Positions 8,400-19,222 of a stretch of 56,263 bases of DNA are shown here, piece by piece. Source of the DNA: Helicobacteraceae bacterium (GTDB lineage: Bacteria > Campylobacterota > Campylobacteria > Campylobacterales > Helicobacteraceae). Every line of letters begins with the position of its first letter. The stretch's first letter is position 1. The stretch lies in the NCBI GenBank assembly GCA_017508245.1, contig JAFVZI010000008.1, positions 1-56,263 of the forward strand, read 5' to 3'. The notes below the pieces were generated by a model that was given only the letters and a program-made list of their open reading frames with translations, was not told the DNA's origin and made no database searches. The translations under genes were made by a program, and so were the position numbers.

Positions 8400-10664
8400 C
8401 TATTTTGAAATAGTAAAATTCACACTATGGCTATCTCCATTGCTATCTATCACACTCAATGTATGATAGCCAGAATCTAGATTTAAAATCATCGTATTAT
8501 TTTTACTCACTCCTAAATATCGCTTATCAAGATACCAAAATACATTGTTGTTATTGATATTTGCAATCCTTGCAATTAGCTCGTTTTTGCCACCAAAATC
8601 TTTTGTGCGAATGATTGAGAGATTGTCTTTTGGATACAGAATCTGCAAACCTTTGCCTTCTTTTTTGATATTGACATTTTGTTCTTTATAATATTCAAGC
8701 AATGATAATGGCAAATCAATTTTCGTTATCTCTTTTGCATTGATGAAATCTTTATGAAGCGAATTTACTTCTTGTAAGTCATCATTTAAAAACACATTTA
8801 CTAAAAATGGTGATTTTCTTAGTGGCTTTGCTGACTTTGGATACAAAGCTTTTGTAGATTCTATATCTTTATAATCCACATCATATCTATAGCCTGTAGG
8901 TAAATCTAGTAGAATCTCTTTTAAATCATCACTCTTTTCAAACTCACCGCCAACATTCCCCAAATCATTTACAATATCAAACAATAATGCACCTGCGGTA
9001 TCCACACCAAATAAGTTTGGATTAGAATCTCCATTAAAATTTCCAGCCCAAACTACTATAGTGTATTTTGGTGAAGTTCCAGCAGCCCAAGCATCTTTTC
9101 TACCATAGCTAGTGCCACTTTTCCAATAAAATATTTTTTTATTGATAAAATAATTATCAATCCCTACTCGCTCTACATTTTTTAGTGCATCAAGCATCAA
9201 ATAAGCACTACCTTTTGAAAATATTTGTTTAGTAGAATCTATTCTCTTATCATCTCTAGTATAATAAATATCTCCAAATTCACCATAATTACCAAATCCC
9301 GCATAAAGCTTTGCTACGTCTTCTATACTAATTTCTTTTGTGCCAAGTATCAAAGATAATCCATATCTCTCAAAATTATTATCACCAAATCTTAGAATCT
9401 CTTTTAGATTAAAGAAAAATTTATCATATCCATATTCTTGTAAAAGTGATACAAAAGGTACATTTAGCGATTTTATCAAAGAATCTTTCGCACTAATTAA
9501 TCCAAAATACTTTTTTGACGCATTGCGTGGCTTAAAATTTGAAAACAATGTAGGCGCATCGACTAGTTTTGATTGTGGTACTATTATTCCATTGTCAATA
9601 GCAAGTGCATATAATAATGGCTTTAGCACAGAACCCGGGCTTCTTTTTGCCAATATTCCATCAATTTGCCCAAAGCCATCAATATCAAGAAAATCTTGCG
9701 AAGCCCCATAAGCAAGCACTTCTCTACTTTTTGTATCAAGAATCATTCCAGCTACATTTTGTATGCCAAGATTAAGAAGCTTTTTGTGATATAGCTTTAG
9801 TCTATTTTCTAGTAAAATTTGAATATTTTTATCCAATGTTGTTTTTATCACATGATTTTCAAATCTAAATGCCAAATGTGGAGCGAGATTTTTAGAGCGA
9901 TTAATTAGTGGTAAATTTTCTTTTTTTGCTAATTTTAGATTATCCTCATCTATATGCCCTCTCTTGTGCAACTCATCTAATAATCTATTTCTTTTTTTTA
10001 GCAATAAATGGCTATTTTTGCTAACATTAATAAGTCCTGGAGAATGTGGCAAAACAGCAAGAAGTGCACTTTCTCCCCAAGTCAAATCTTTTGGATTTTT
10101 TTGAAAATATAGGAGCGATGCAGCAGCAATGCCAATAATATTGCCACCATAAGGAGCATTATTAAAATACATCTCTAAAATCTCATCTTTACTATATAAA
10201 GATTCTAGCCTTAAAGACAATATCATTTCATTTATCTTATTGAAATATGTGCGTTTATTTTGAAATAACAGCTTTATTGTTTGCATAGTAATCGTGCTAC
10301 CGCCAACGCATTTATTGTATTTTACATTGATGTAAATACTTCTTAGAATCGCTCCAAAATTAATGCCAATATGAGAATAAAAATCTCTATCTTCAAATGC
10401 AAGCGTAGCAATGCTAAGCTTTGGGCTTATCTCTGTGCTATTTTTGATATGCCATTGTTCATCTTTATTTAAAAATATGCTCAATACTTCATCATTTCTA
10501 TCAAACATACTTTTGCCATAGCGGCTAGAAAAAGGGTCGCCTTTTGGATTGAAACTAAAAAATATAAAGCAAAAATAAATAAGAAAGATAAAAAACAAAA
10601 ATAGTGATATTTTTAAAAATATCCCACTATTTTTAAACAAAGTTTTTTTAGAGATTCTAAGCAT
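8400..10664 (-). CDS. pbpC: penicillin-binding protein 1C
   Basis: Bifunctional peptidoglycan synthase in the inner membrane. One N-terminal membrane helix lies at about residues 16-37. The GT51 glycosyltransferase domain has Glu91 in FEDRDFYSH and GGSTITMQ at 121-128. The transpeptidase domain has Ser345-x-x-Lys348 (SVLK), SLN at 399-401 and KSGTS at 515-519. The C-terminal 150 residues match the beta-rich tail typical of PbpC proteins. The 754-residue length is typical. It follows the alpha-2-macroglobulin gene by 22 bp on the same strand, the standard yfhM-pbpC pairing, in which the lipoprotein is thought to guard the periplasm and PBP1C to repair the wall. Confidence 0.95.
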   Translation of the reverse strand: MLRISKKTLFKNSGIFLKISLFLFFIFLIYFCFIFFSFNPKGDPFSSRYGKSMFDRNDEVLSIFLNKDEQWHIKNSTEISPKLSIATLAFEDRDFYSHIGINFGAILRSIYINVKYNKCVGGSTITMQTIKLLFQNKRTYFNKINEMILSLRLESLYSKDEILEMYFNNAPYGGNIIGIAAASLLYFQKNPKDLTWGESALLAVLPHSPGLINVSKNSHLLLKKRNRLLDELHKRGHIDEDNLKLAKKENLPLINRSKNLAPHLAFRFENHVIKTTLDKNIQILLENRLKLYHKKLLNLGIQNVAGMILDTKSREVLAYGASQDFLDIDGFGQIDGILAKRSPGSVLKPLLYALAIDNGIIVPQSKLVDAPTLFSNFKPRNASKKYFGLISAKDSLIKSLNVPFVSLLQEYGYDKFFFNLKEILRFGDNNFERYGLSLILGTKEISIEDVAKLYAGFGNYGEFGDIYYTRDDKRIDSTKQIFSKGSAYLMLDALKNVERVGIDNYFINKKIFYWKSGTSYGRKDAWAAGTSPKYTIVVWAGNFNGDSNPNLFGVDTAGALLFDIVNDLGNVGGEFEKSDDLKEILLDLPTGYRYDVDYKDIESTKALYPKSAKPLRKSPFLVNVFLNDDLQEVNSLHKDFINAKEITKIDLPLSLLEYYKEQNVNIKKEGKGLQILYPKDNLSIIRTKDFGGKNELIARIANINNNNVFWYLDKRYLGVSKNNTMILNLDSGYHTLSVIDSNGDSHSVNFTISK

Positions 10665-10686
10665 AATTACAAGACGCTAAAATCTC

Positions 10687-13600
10687 TTATTTGCTAAGAA
10701 CATTTACTCTAAAGCTATCACTACTTGCTTGATAACTACCGTCATACATTGCTTCAGCATATGCACTTGGCAAAGTATAATTCCCCGGTGTAACCGCATT
10801 AATCTTCACATATACAACTTGTGGCTTATTATAAAGATTGAAAAACCACATAATCTTATCATCTCTAATATCCGTATAAGTGATGGTTGAATTTGCCTTT
10901 GCTACCTTATCTAAAAGTGGGTCATTATTTAATCTAGTGTTTTCTATCTCCCAACCACTAGGCAAATTTTGAACTAAAGCGATATTTTCTAAATAGTTTT
11001 TATTGCTAGAATCTAGCTTTTCTAATGTAAGTTTTATATAAAAACTATTTGAGCTTTTTAGATTTCTTGGATCTATTTGTATTTCATTGCCATAATTATC
11101 AATTTCTACAAATTCCCTTTTTAACTTCAATTTTTTAGAGATATTATCACCTGCATTATTTGCAATAATCCCTTCCCATATATAATTTATAAACAAATTT
11201 TTATTAGATTCTACCTTTGCAACCCCATCATTTAGGCTAAATACAATATTAGAAGAATCTGTATTAAATGACTGCTTTTTATTATTTATTGTAATTGTGC
11301 CTTCAATATTGCTATTTTTTGCATCCTCTTTTATATCTGCCAACACCAACAACGCATAACTTATAGTTTGCGTAGAAAGCCACTCATCACTTTCTAATGC
11401 ATTTTTAATATCATTATATAAATCTTTGTGAATCTCATTATTTATGATTTTATAGGCTTGAAGTATCATTGCTTTACTCCTAAGTGATGAACCATAACTA
11501 TAATCATAATAATTAGATGAATCATTTGGTTTAGTGCTAAGATTTAAAGAGATTTTAGTAGCTATATCATCAAATCCAGCAAGTTTATAGCTTGCAGCAA
11601 GCAACCATTTATTTACAATACTTAGAGAGTTTAGATTGTTTTCATAAATCTCATTCATAATACCAAGCTGCGTATTGTCACTAAGAGCCAGGAGATACAG
11701 TGGATACATATCATTGTATTTATTTCTTGCATTTTTTATTTGATAATTAAGCACTCGATTTAGCATATCATCACTAACTGCAAAACCTTGCTTTTTTGCC
11801 ATAAACAAAAAGTGGCTAGCGTAGTTGCTTCCCCAAAAATTACTATTTCCTTGACCTTTCCAGTATGAGAATCCCCCATCGCTGGTTTGAAATAATGCGA
11901 TTTTTGCGATACCCGCATTGATATTGTCTATCATTGTTTGTTTATCTATAAAATCTGCACTGCTTAATTTATCAATAAAGAGTTGAGGAAATATGCTTGA
12001 AGTGGTCTGTTCAATACAGCCATATGGGTATCTAATAAGCCATAATAATCTATGATCAATACTCAAAATCGGCGTATTACTAATGGTAATTTTTCCAATA
12101 TTTGATTTATTTACAAACGATGATGGGGTATCTATCCTGACAATTTTATTATCATTGTCTATTATAAAATTATCTATTATCGTTGTATATGGATTTGGTG
12201 CTTTTATATCGATATTTGTAGAATCTAGCATAGAAAAATCGCCACTCTTTAGGGTGATGACAATATCTTCAATACCAAGCTCTTCTCTCACTCTACCTTC
12301 AAAAAATACAATTTTTGATTTTTTATCCTCAAAAGATAGGTCATAAGATTTCTTATCAAATGTTATAATACCATTGCTTTCTATGCTAATTGTCGCATTT
12401 TTTACACCATCTTTGATTGGCATTATTTCTACTGGAATCTTGAAATAATCATTAATTTTTAGGCTTCGTGGTATTGTAGGAAGCATAACAACAGGGGCAT
12501 TTACTCTTATATTTTTATCCACACTACCAAAGTTATTTTCATCTATTGCAACAACCATTGCTCTTAAACTTCCTAAATATGATGGAAGCTTAAATTCAAA
12601 ATCTGCTTTACCTTGCTTATCACTTTGCACTGGTTTTACAAAAAATGCTACAGGTTTGAACCGCTCCGCACTATCATCTTTTTGCCTATTTCCCCTTGCA
12701 GATTCTGCATAAGAATGAAAAACATCACCACCAATTGAATAAATTTTCTCTATTTTACCCGTAGCTTTATTTACAACATATCCGTATGTATCAAATGTAT
12801 CTATATTGTATTTCATTTTTGCATAGAAATAATCCCAAGGTGAAGGGGTTTTGAAATTTGTAAGTCCTAACAATCCTTCATCTACTAGGGCTATAGTATA
12901 AGTTACTTGCTTATTTTGCCGGTTTGAGACTTCAATGTGAAGATTGCTATTTGGCAGAATCTCATTTGGCGCTTTTAGGTCAATGTCTAGCTTTGTTTTA
13001 TTGTTTATGATATTTATAGGAACGACACCATATAATCGCAATGAACGGTCATTATCATTATTTTGATAATCCTGAAGCAATAAAACACTAGCATATAGAT
13101 TTGGTGAATATTTTTCGTCAATTTTAATATCAATAATGCTTTGATTGCTTTTTGTATCAATCCAATATCTATCCAAAATATTATTACTATCACTTATGGT
13201 GATTAGTGCTTTACCGCCTTTGACACTTTCAAATATGACTTTTGCTGTATCATTATGGACATATTCTTTTTTATCAGTTTTTATTTGCAATTGAGTGATT
13301 TTATCTATATCAAGTGGCTCACCCCAAGACGATGAATACAAAAATATAGATGCACTTTGATTGTTTGTAGTATCTATCACTTCTACCAGAATCTCGCCCC
13401 TATCTTTTACTTTAAAACTTATATTATTTACCTTATTATTAGTGATTATTTCACCTTCATTTACTATCTTTGTATTTTTATCGCTTTTTATAGACAAGGC
13501 ATATCGTTCATAGCTATTATAATCCAACCACCACGAATAATTATTATTATAAACTTTGTATTTTAGTTTTCTATTTGCAATAGGTTTTTCATTTTCATCA

Positions 13601-16080
13601 ATCAATATTACAGATAAATTGACATTATCATCTTGTTTGATATATCTTGAGCTAGGTTTTTTGATGCCAACAAAGCTATCAAAGAATTTTAAATCTACTA
13701 TTTTTCTATTATTTACTTGCCTGCCATTGTTTTCAAACACTCTTGCTATAAGCAAAGCTTCCAGATTTTTATCGATTTTATTAATATTTTTTATGTCTAT
13801 ATTGCCTGATGCAAAGCCATCGCTATTTAAGATTCCACTATAATTTCTATTATCTTGGTAACGTAAATTTGTCTTATTTTCAAATACATAATCTTTATAG
13901 TTTTTAGATATAAAATCTTTTGGTCTAATGGCTACATCTATATTGTATTCTAAGTTACTTGCTGGAGCACCAAACAAATAATCACTTTGGATTCCAAATT
14001 TGATATTTTTTTCTTTCTTTAAGTCAATCTCATTTACTGCATCAATATCGACTTTGATTCTATTTGGCACTATCGTTTCAAATGCAATCTTGTGATTGAA
14101 TATGTTTCCACCAATATCTACACTTATATTATAAGTTCCTGTATCTGCGTTTTTATCCGTCATAAATTCATAATAATAGATTCCATTTTGTATAGGAGAT
14201 AAGCTAAGCTCATTTATTTGCTTTTTATTTCTTGGAGTTGTAATTGTTAGCTTTATTGGGTGCTGTATATTTGACATGCCATTTCTTGCAACGATATTTA
14301 GATATGCTGTATCACCGGGACGATATACACCTCTATCTGTATATATAAATGCTTTGACATTACCACTATCATCTACACCACCACCGACATCAAAACCATC
14401 TAGGTTTAACTTCATAGAATCTAAATGTAAAATCGCAAAATTATCATCTTTGCTTCCACTTAAATACATAGGTTTTAAATCTTTTGTATTTTCTCCACCA
14501 TAATAATCTAATATCAAATTTCCATCTTTATCTGTAACGCCATTTGATATGATTTGATTTTTTATGCTTATGGATTGGATATTTACTCCACTAAGTGGTT
14601 TATTATCTCTTATATCAATTGCAGATGCTATGATTCTATATCTATCTCCATCGTAAAAGCTTTGTGCGATTAATGCCATATTTGAGAATACTAGCTGCTT
14701 ATATACACTACCATTTTCATAAAAATAATTATTTTGTTTCCATTGTGCTGTTCCTGCTGGGAATTTATAATCCACTCCATCTTGGTCAAAATGCAAACTA
14801 ACAATAAAAATACCACTAATATCGTTGATAAAACTCAAATCAAGCTCATTTTGCACCCAAATATTTTTAGGCGAATCTATGTCAATAGACATCTCTTTTA
14901 TCGTATCACCAATGTATCCAAAATCATAAAGCCAATAATTATATGAATTGTTTTTTATCAATGATGACTTATTTAAAAATTGGGTTATATTATTTGTATA
15001 TACTTTTTTTACTACGACATTCGCTTTTTTGACATTGATAGAGCGGAATGCAATTTTTTTATGATTGACATCTGGAAGGAAGATTCCATCATTTGAAAAC
15101 TGAATCTTTGGTGCTATATCATAGGTCTTAATATCTATCTTTACATCTTTTTCTAATTTGCTATTTTGTGATTTGATTCCTCTCAAAATCTCAACTACAT
15201 AATCGCTGTCTTGGGCAAAATTACCCATAATATTTATGATATTATCAATTTGAGATACGCTAAATTTCACATTTGGAGAGATTCTTATAAAATTATCAAG
15301 ATTGATGTTATAACCTAGCGTTTCTGAAAACTTTATCTCTATGCTTATTTTGTCGCCATTAATTACTTTTGAGCTAACTATATCTAGTGATAAATTCTTT
15401 GGTGCTAGTATTTCTTGGCTGATTTCTTTTTGTAAGCCTATATCTTTTGATAAGACAAGGTTATATGCTTCATCTTTTTGTTTTGGAGAATCTAAAAGCA
15501 TCGAATGAATATAATAAGTATTTAGTTGATTTAAATCTCTATTTATGCTAAGTTCAATACTATTTTTATTTGAATCCAATAATTTTAGATTCTCTTTTAT
15601 ATCATCTAGCGGTATATTTTGTGATAATTCCAGTTTTGCTTCGAGTTTAATCTTGTCTAAAAATTGAGTATCTCTAATAAAACTAATATCTTGAAATTGT
15701 GCTTCTAGTGGCTTTGTCTCAAAATTCATTTTAAGATTTTTTATATTAATATTAGAATCTGAATTTTTATTGATTAAACTAGAATCTATTTTTATCTCAT
15801 ATTTTTTATTTCCACTAAATGGTTCATCCGGCAATAAAGTCATTCTATTACCATTGCTAAACACATAGCTTCCTATAAAATAATTATCATTTACTCGTAT
15901 TTCGCCACTTGCAACAATTGGATTATTGTTGTTTTTTGTAATTTCACTATCAAATAAAATCGTAGGCTTAATGTCCGTTTGCACTAGACCATTTGTCTTT
16001 TCTAAAACTCCTTTCTGCTCACTGCTACACGATATAAAAAATAAAGACACACAAATAATCAATATTTTAGATAATTTCAT
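10687..16080 (-). CDS. bacterial alpha-2-macroglobulin lipoprotein with thioester motif
   Basis: Large periplasmic protease trap, 1797 residues. I start at the ATG at 16080; the TTG one codon earlier is less likely. The N-terminal hydrophobic stretch ends in a lipobox (LFFISC, Cys18), so it is a lipoprotein. The thioester motif GCIEQ falls near residue 1353, inside YPYGCIEQTTS, as in E. coli YfhM/ECAM; this is the reactive type. A bait/MG2 region (DRGVYRPGDTAYLNIVARNG) lies near residue 580 and VDEGLLGLTNFKTPSPWDYF near residue 1060. The gene is followed directly by pbpC. Known role: covalently traps proteases that breach the outer membrane. Confidence 0.94.
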   Translation of the reverse strand: MKLSKILIICVSLFFISCSSEQKGVLEKTNGLVQTDIKPTILFDSEITKNNNNPIVASGEIRVNDNYFIGSYVFSNGNRMTLLPDEPFSGNKKYEIKIDSSLINKNSDSNINIKNLKMNFETKPLEAQFQDISFIRDTQFLDKIKLEAKLELSQNIPLDDIKENLKLLDSNKNSIELSINRDLNQLNTYYIHSMLLDSPKQKDEAYNLVLSKDIGLQKEISQEILAPKNLSLDIVSSKVINGDKISIEIKFSETLGYNINLDNFIRISPNVKFSVSQIDNIINIMGNFAQDSDYVVEILRGIKSQNSKLEKDVKIDIKTYDIAPKIQFSNDGIFLPDVNHKKIAFRSINVKKANVVVKKVYTNNITQFLNKSSLIKNNSYNYWLYDFGYIGDTIKEMSIDIDSPKNIWVQNELDLSFINDISGIFIVSLHFDQDGVDYKFPAGTAQWKQNNYFYENGSVYKQLVFSNMALIAQSFYDGDRYRIIASAIDIRDNKPLSGVNIQSISIKNQIISNGVTDKDGNLILDYYGGENTKDLKPMYLSGSKDDNFAILHLDSMKLNLDGFDVGGGVDDSGNVKAFIYTDRGVYRPGDTAYLNIVARNGMSNIQHPIKLTITTPRNKKQINELSLSPIQNGIYYYEFMTDKNADTGTYNISVDIGGNIFNHKIAFETIVPNRIKVDIDAVNEIDLKKEKNIKFGIQSDYLFGAPASNLEYNIDVAIRPKDFISKNYKDYVFENKTNLRYQDNRNYSGILNSDGFASGNIDIKNINKIDKNLEALLIARVFENNGRQVNNRKIVDLKFFDSFVGIKKPSSRYIKQDDNVNLSVILIDENEKPIANRKLKYKVYNNNYSWWLDYNSYERYALSIKSDKNTKIVNEGEIITNNKVNNISFKVKDRGEILVEVIDTTNNQSASIFLYSSSWGEPLDIDKITQLQIKTDKKEYVHNDTAKVIFESVKGGKALITISDSNNILDRYWIDTKSNQSIIDIKIDEKYSPNLYASVLLLQDYQNNDNDRSLRLYGVVPINIINNKTKLDIDLKAPNEILPNSNLHIEVSNRQNKQVTYTIALVDEGLLGLTNFKTPSPWDYFYAKMKYNIDTFDTYGYVVNKATGKIEKIYSIGGDVFHSYAESARGNRQKDDSAERFKPVAFFVKPVQSDKQGKADFEFKLPSYLGSLRAMVVAIDENNFGSVDKNIRVNAPVVMLPTIPRSLKINDYFKIPVEIMPIKDGVKNATISIESNGIITFDKKSYDLSFEDKKSKIVFFEGRVREELGIEDIVITLKSGDFSMLDSTNIDIKAPNPYTTIIDNFIIDNDNKIVRIDTPSSFVNKSNIGKITISNTPILSIDHRLLWLIRYPYGCIEQTTSSIFPQLFIDKLSSADFIDKQTMIDNINAGIAKIALFQTSDGGFSYWKGQGNSNFWGSNYASHFLFMAKKQGFAVSDDMLNRVLNYQIKNARNKYNDMYPLYLLALSDNTQLGIMNEIYENNLNSLSIVNKWLLAASYKLAGFDDIATKISLNLSTKPNDSSNYYDYSYGSSLRSKAMILQAYKIINNEIHKDLYNDIKNALESDEWLSTQTISYALLVLADIKEDAKNSNIEGTITINNKKQSFNTDSSNIVFSLNDGVAKVESNKNLFINYIWEGIIANNAGDNISKKLKLKREFVEIDNYGNEIQIDPRNLKSSNSFYIKLTLEKLDSSNKNYLENIALVQNLPSGWEIENTRLNNDPLLDKVAKANSTITYTDIRDDKIMWFFNLYNKPQVVYVKINAVTPGNYTLPSAYAEAMYDGSYQASSDSFRVNVLSK

Positions 16081-16108
16081 CAAACTCTCTTTTAAATTTA
16101 GATAGATT

Positions 16109-16309
16109 TTATTTTACTTCAAATCCGGCGTCTTCTATCGCTTCAATAATACATAAAAGCCTACTTTCATCATCAATATCTACTTCTAGAATCTTATTAT
16201 CAATATCTACTTTTAGAATCTCTACGCCTTCACACTCACCGACAAATCTTTTAATCTTTTCTATACAATGATTGCAGCTCATTCCATCAACATTTAAAAT
16301 CTTTTTCAT
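16109..16309 (-). CDS. copP: small heavy-metal-associated (CopZ/CopP-like) chaperone
   Basis: 66 residues, a single HMA ferredoxin-like domain. The metal site is GMSCNHC with Cys12 and Cys15, the standard copper-binding CxxC. In H. pylori, CopP sits next to the copper ATPase CopA. Here no ATPase is adjacent; the gene begins on the base after the luxS stop, so it is probably translated from the luxS message. Copper(I) is the likely ligand by family; the sequence alone does not exclude other soft metals. Confidence 0.88.
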   Translation of the reverse strand: MKKILNVDGMSCNHCIEKIKRFVGECEGVEILKVDIDNKILEVDIDDESRLLCIIEAIEDAGFEVK

Positions 16310-16804
16310 CTAAAAACCTTTAAGCAATAATTCCTCTGTATTCATTATTCCAATACCAGAATCTAGCACTTTATGTGCTATCTCTTGTGCTTCTTTTAGT
16401 GAGTGCATAGCAGCAGTTCCGCATTGATAAATATTTAACTCCGGAATATCTTCTTGATTTTTCACTCTCAATACATCTCGCATAGAATCTTCCCAAGCTT
16501 CTTTTACACTATTGCAAGCTGGTTTGCCTATAACACTCATATAAAACCCCGTTCTACAGCCCATAGGTGAAATATCGATTATCTCAACACCATTGCTGTT
16601 TAAATGCTCTCTCATAAACCCTGCAAACAAATGCTCTAGTGTATGAATCCCCTTTTCACTCAGTAATTCTTGATTTGGTATTGTAAATCTCAAATCAAAA
16701 ACACATATATCATCGCCTTTTGGTGTCTGCATAACTTTTGCTAATCTTACAGCTGGAGCTGGCATCCTTGTGTGATCTACTTTAAAACTATCTAATAATG
16801 GCAT
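16310..16804 (-). CDS. luxS: S-ribosylhomocysteine lyase (autoinducer-2 synthase)
   Basis: Cleaves S-ribosylhomocysteine to homocysteine and DPD, the AI-2 precursor. 164 residues, full length. The metal ligands are visible: His54 and His58 in HTLEH, with Glu57 catalytic, and Cys128 in IYQCGT. Cys83 in GCRTGFYM is the catalytic cysteine. The first block is [15 protein letters not shown]. The gene heads the leftward series luxS-copP-alpha-2-macroglobulin-pbpC. Homocysteine produced here is a substrate of MetE, encoded at 37749. Confidence 0.97.
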   Translation of the reverse strand: MPLLDSFKVDHTRMPAPAVRLAKVMQTPKGDDICVFDLRFTIPNQELLSEKGIHTLEHLFAGFMREHLNSNGVEIIDISPMGCRTGFYMSVIGKPACNSVKEAWEDSMRDVLRVKNQEDIPELNIYQCGTAAMHSLKEAQEIAHKVLDSGIGIMNTEELLLKGF

Positions 16805-16988
16805 ATTATCTCCTAATGTGATTTAAATATATTCTCGAATTTATTTAAGATTAAGTTAGGTGAAGAATGGTATCCACATTAAGCTTAAGAGAATATTTTT
16901 AACATATTCATATTCTTCCTAATTACATAATATTTTGCATAGTTTTTACTAGATTTAATTAATTTTTAAGTAATAAAAAAATTTTTTT

Positions 16989-16999
16989 TATAATATAAT
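16989..16999 (+). promoter_or_regulatory. -10 region of the cco operon
   Basis: Two overlapping TATAAT boxes (16989-16994 and 16994-16999) follow an AT-rich upstream region that includes an eight-T run. They lie about 40 nt before the ccoN ATG. The 232-bp gap between luxS and ccoN is divergent and must hold both promoters; I see no clear -35 box or regulator site in it. Confidence 0.5.
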
Positions 17000-17036
17000 A
17001 TGAGCATTTAAATCTTAAAAACAAATAGGAGGGTCT

Positions 17037-18506
17037 ATGCATACAAATAGTGCATTAGAATACGACTATTCAATAGCAAAGCTGTTTATATGGACAACTT
17101 TGATTTTTGGTGTAGTTGGTATGCTAGTTGGTGTAATTATTGCTTTTCAGATGGCTTACCCGGCACTAAATCACATTGCTGGAGAATATGGTATTTTTGG
17201 GAGATTAAGACCAATTCATACAAATGGTGTAATATATGGATTTACACTTAGTGGAATCTGGGCTGCGTGGTATTATTTAGGGCAAAGGGTTTTGAAAATA
17301 ACATACAAACAGCATGCTTTTTTAAGAGTAGTTGGTTTATTGCATTTTTGGATATATTTGATTTTACTATTAGTCGCTGTTATATCTTTATTTGCCGGGA
17401 TAACACAATCCAAAGAATATGCGGAATTACCTTGGATACTTGATTTAATAGTGGTTGTAGTATGGGTATTATGGGGAGTAAGCCTATTTGGCTCTATGGC
17501 AGTAAGGAGAGAACACACTCTATATATCAGCATTTGGTATTTTATAGCAAGTTTTGTTGCAATTGCATTTTTGTATATCTTTAATAATCTTGCAATTCCT
17601 ACGTATCTTGTTTCTGGCGTTGGTAGTATTTGGTATTCTGTATCTATGTACGCAGGAACAAATGATGCTATGGTTCAGTGGTGGTGGGGACATAACGCTG
17701 TTGCATTTGTATTTACTTCAGGAATCATTGGTGTTATGTATTATTTCTTGCCAAAAGAATCTGGACAACCAATATTCTCATATAAACTTACTTTATTTTC
17801 ATTCTGGGGATTGATGTTTGTATATATTTGGGCTGGCGGACATCATCTAATTTACTCTACAACTCCAGATTGGGTTCAAACACTAGGTTCTGTATTTTCG
17901 GTTGTGTTAATATTGCCTTCTTGGGGAACTGCTATTAATATGCTCTTAACAATGAGGGGACAATGGCATCAACTAAGAGAATCTCCAATGATTAAATTCT
18001 TGATATTAGCATCTACATTCTATATGCTTTCAACTCTTGAGGGACCAATTCAATCAATTAGGTCTGTCAATGCACTAGCTCACTTTACGGATTGGATAGT
18101 AGGGCATGTCCATGATGGAGTTTTAGGTTGGGTAGGATTCACTATCATTGCAGCTTGCTATCACATGATTCCTAGAATCTGCAAAAGAGAAATATATTCT
18201 AGAAAAATCATGGATATGCAATTTTGGATAATGACACTTGGAATTATTCTTTATTTCTCAAGTATGTGGATATCAGGTATTACTCAAGGTATGATGTGGA
18301 GAGCGACCGATGAATTTGGAAGTTTGGCATATTCATTCATTGATACAGTATCAGTGTTGCATTTATACTATGTTATTAGGTCTGTAGCTGGTTTATTATA
18401 CTTGCTTGGATTTATTATGTTTACTTATAATATTATAATGACTATGATTGCAGGTAGAGAGCTTGATAGGGAGCCTCAATATGCAACTCCTATGTCTAAT
18501 AAATAG
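17037..18506 (+). CDS. ccoN: cbb3-type cytochrome c oxidase subunit I
   Basis: Catalytic haem b/b3-CuB subunit of the high-affinity terminal oxidase, about 12 membrane helices, 489 residues. Histidine ligands are seen in the family's usual places: IHTNGVIYGF, WWWGHNAVAF and GGHHLIYS, and HVHDGVLGW late in the protein. AGGAGGG precedes the start. First gene of ccoNOQP. In Helicobacter and Campylobacter this oxidase is the main enzyme for microaerobic respiration. Confidence 0.97.
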   Translation: MHTNSALEYDYSIAKLFIWTTLIFGVVGMLVGVIIAFQMAYPALNHIAGEYGIFGRLRPIHTNGVIYGFTLSGIWAAWYYLGQRVLKITYKQHAFLRVVGLLHFWIYLILLLVAVISLFAGITQSKEYAELPWILDLIVVVVWVLWGVSLFGSMAVRREHTLYISIWYFIASFVAIAFLYIFNNLAIPTYLVSGVGSIWYSVSMYAGTNDAMVQWWWGHNAVAFVFTSGIIGVMYYFLPKESGQPIFSYKLTLFSFWGLMFVYIWAGGHHLIYSTTPDWVQTLGSVFSVVLILPSWGTAINMLLTMRGQWHQLRESPMIKFLILASTFYMLSTLEGPIQSIRSVNALAHFTDWIVGHVHDGVLGWVGFTIIAACYHMIPRICKREIYSRKIMDMQFWIMTLGIILYFSSMWISGITQGMMWRATDEFGSLAYSFIDTVSVLHLYYVIRSVAGLLYLLGFIMFTYNIIMTMIAGRELDREPQYATPMSNK

Positions 18507-18515
18507 GGGGTAGAT

Positions 18516-19208
18516 ATGTTTAGTTGGTTAGAACGAAATCCTTTCTTTTTCACAGTTGCTTTTATAGTAGTATTCTCTATTGCTGGGCTTGTTGAAATAC
18601 TTCCTGATTTTGCAAAAACTGCAAGACCAATAGAAGGACTAAAGCCTTATAGCGTTCTTGAGCTAGCAGGAAAACAAGTGTATATGAAAGAGGGTTGTTA
18701 TAACTGCCATTCGCAGTTGATTAGACCTTTTAAAGCAGAAACTGACAGATATGGTGAATACAGTAAAAGTGGCGAATATGCTTATGATAGACCATTTTTA
18801 TGGGGTTCAAAGAGAATTGGACCTGATTTGCATAGAATCGGAGATTCAAGAAGTTCTGATTGGCATTCAAATCACATGTATGAACCTACTAGTGTAGTGC
18901 CTAATTCTATTATGCCAAACTATAAGCATACATTTAAAAAGAATACTGATTTTGAAACAGCTTATGCAGAAGCATATACCGTGAAAACATTATTTGGCGT
19001 TCCATATGATGTTGATGAAAATTCAGTAAAACTAGGAAGTTTAGAAGAAGCTAAAACTAGATTTATGCAAGAAGCAGCAATAGTTGTTGAAGAAATGAAA
19101 AATCAAGAAGTGAAAGAAGCATTTGATAGAGGTGAAGTAAAAGAAATAGTTGCATTGATTGCATATATGAATAGTTTAAGTCAAAAAAGACGGACTTCGG
19201 CTCAATAA
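18516..19208 (+). CDS. ccoO: cbb3-type cytochrome c oxidase subunit II, monohaem
   Basis: Membrane-anchored cytochrome c of 230 residues. One N-terminal membrane helix lies at about residues 10-30. The haem c site is CYNCH, Cys61, Cys64 and His65, followed by QLIRPFKAETDRYGEY, which is diagnostic for CcoO. The probable axial methionine is in NSIMPNYKH. Passes electrons from CcoP to CcoN. Starts 9 bp after ccoN. Confidence 0.96.
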   Translation: MFSWLERNPFFFTVAFIVVFSIAGLVEILPDFAKTARPIEGLKPYSVLELAGKQVYMKEGCYNCHSQLIRPFKAETDRYGEYSKSGEYAYDRPFLWGSKRIGPDLHRIGDSRSSDWHSNHMYEPTSVVPNSIMPNYKHTFKKNTDFETAYAEAYTVKTLFGVPYDVDENSVKLGSLEEAKTRFMQEAAIVVEEMKNQEVKEAFDRGEVKEIVALIAYMNSLSQKRRTSAQ

Positions 19209-19222
19209 TTTCGAGGTGTGTA

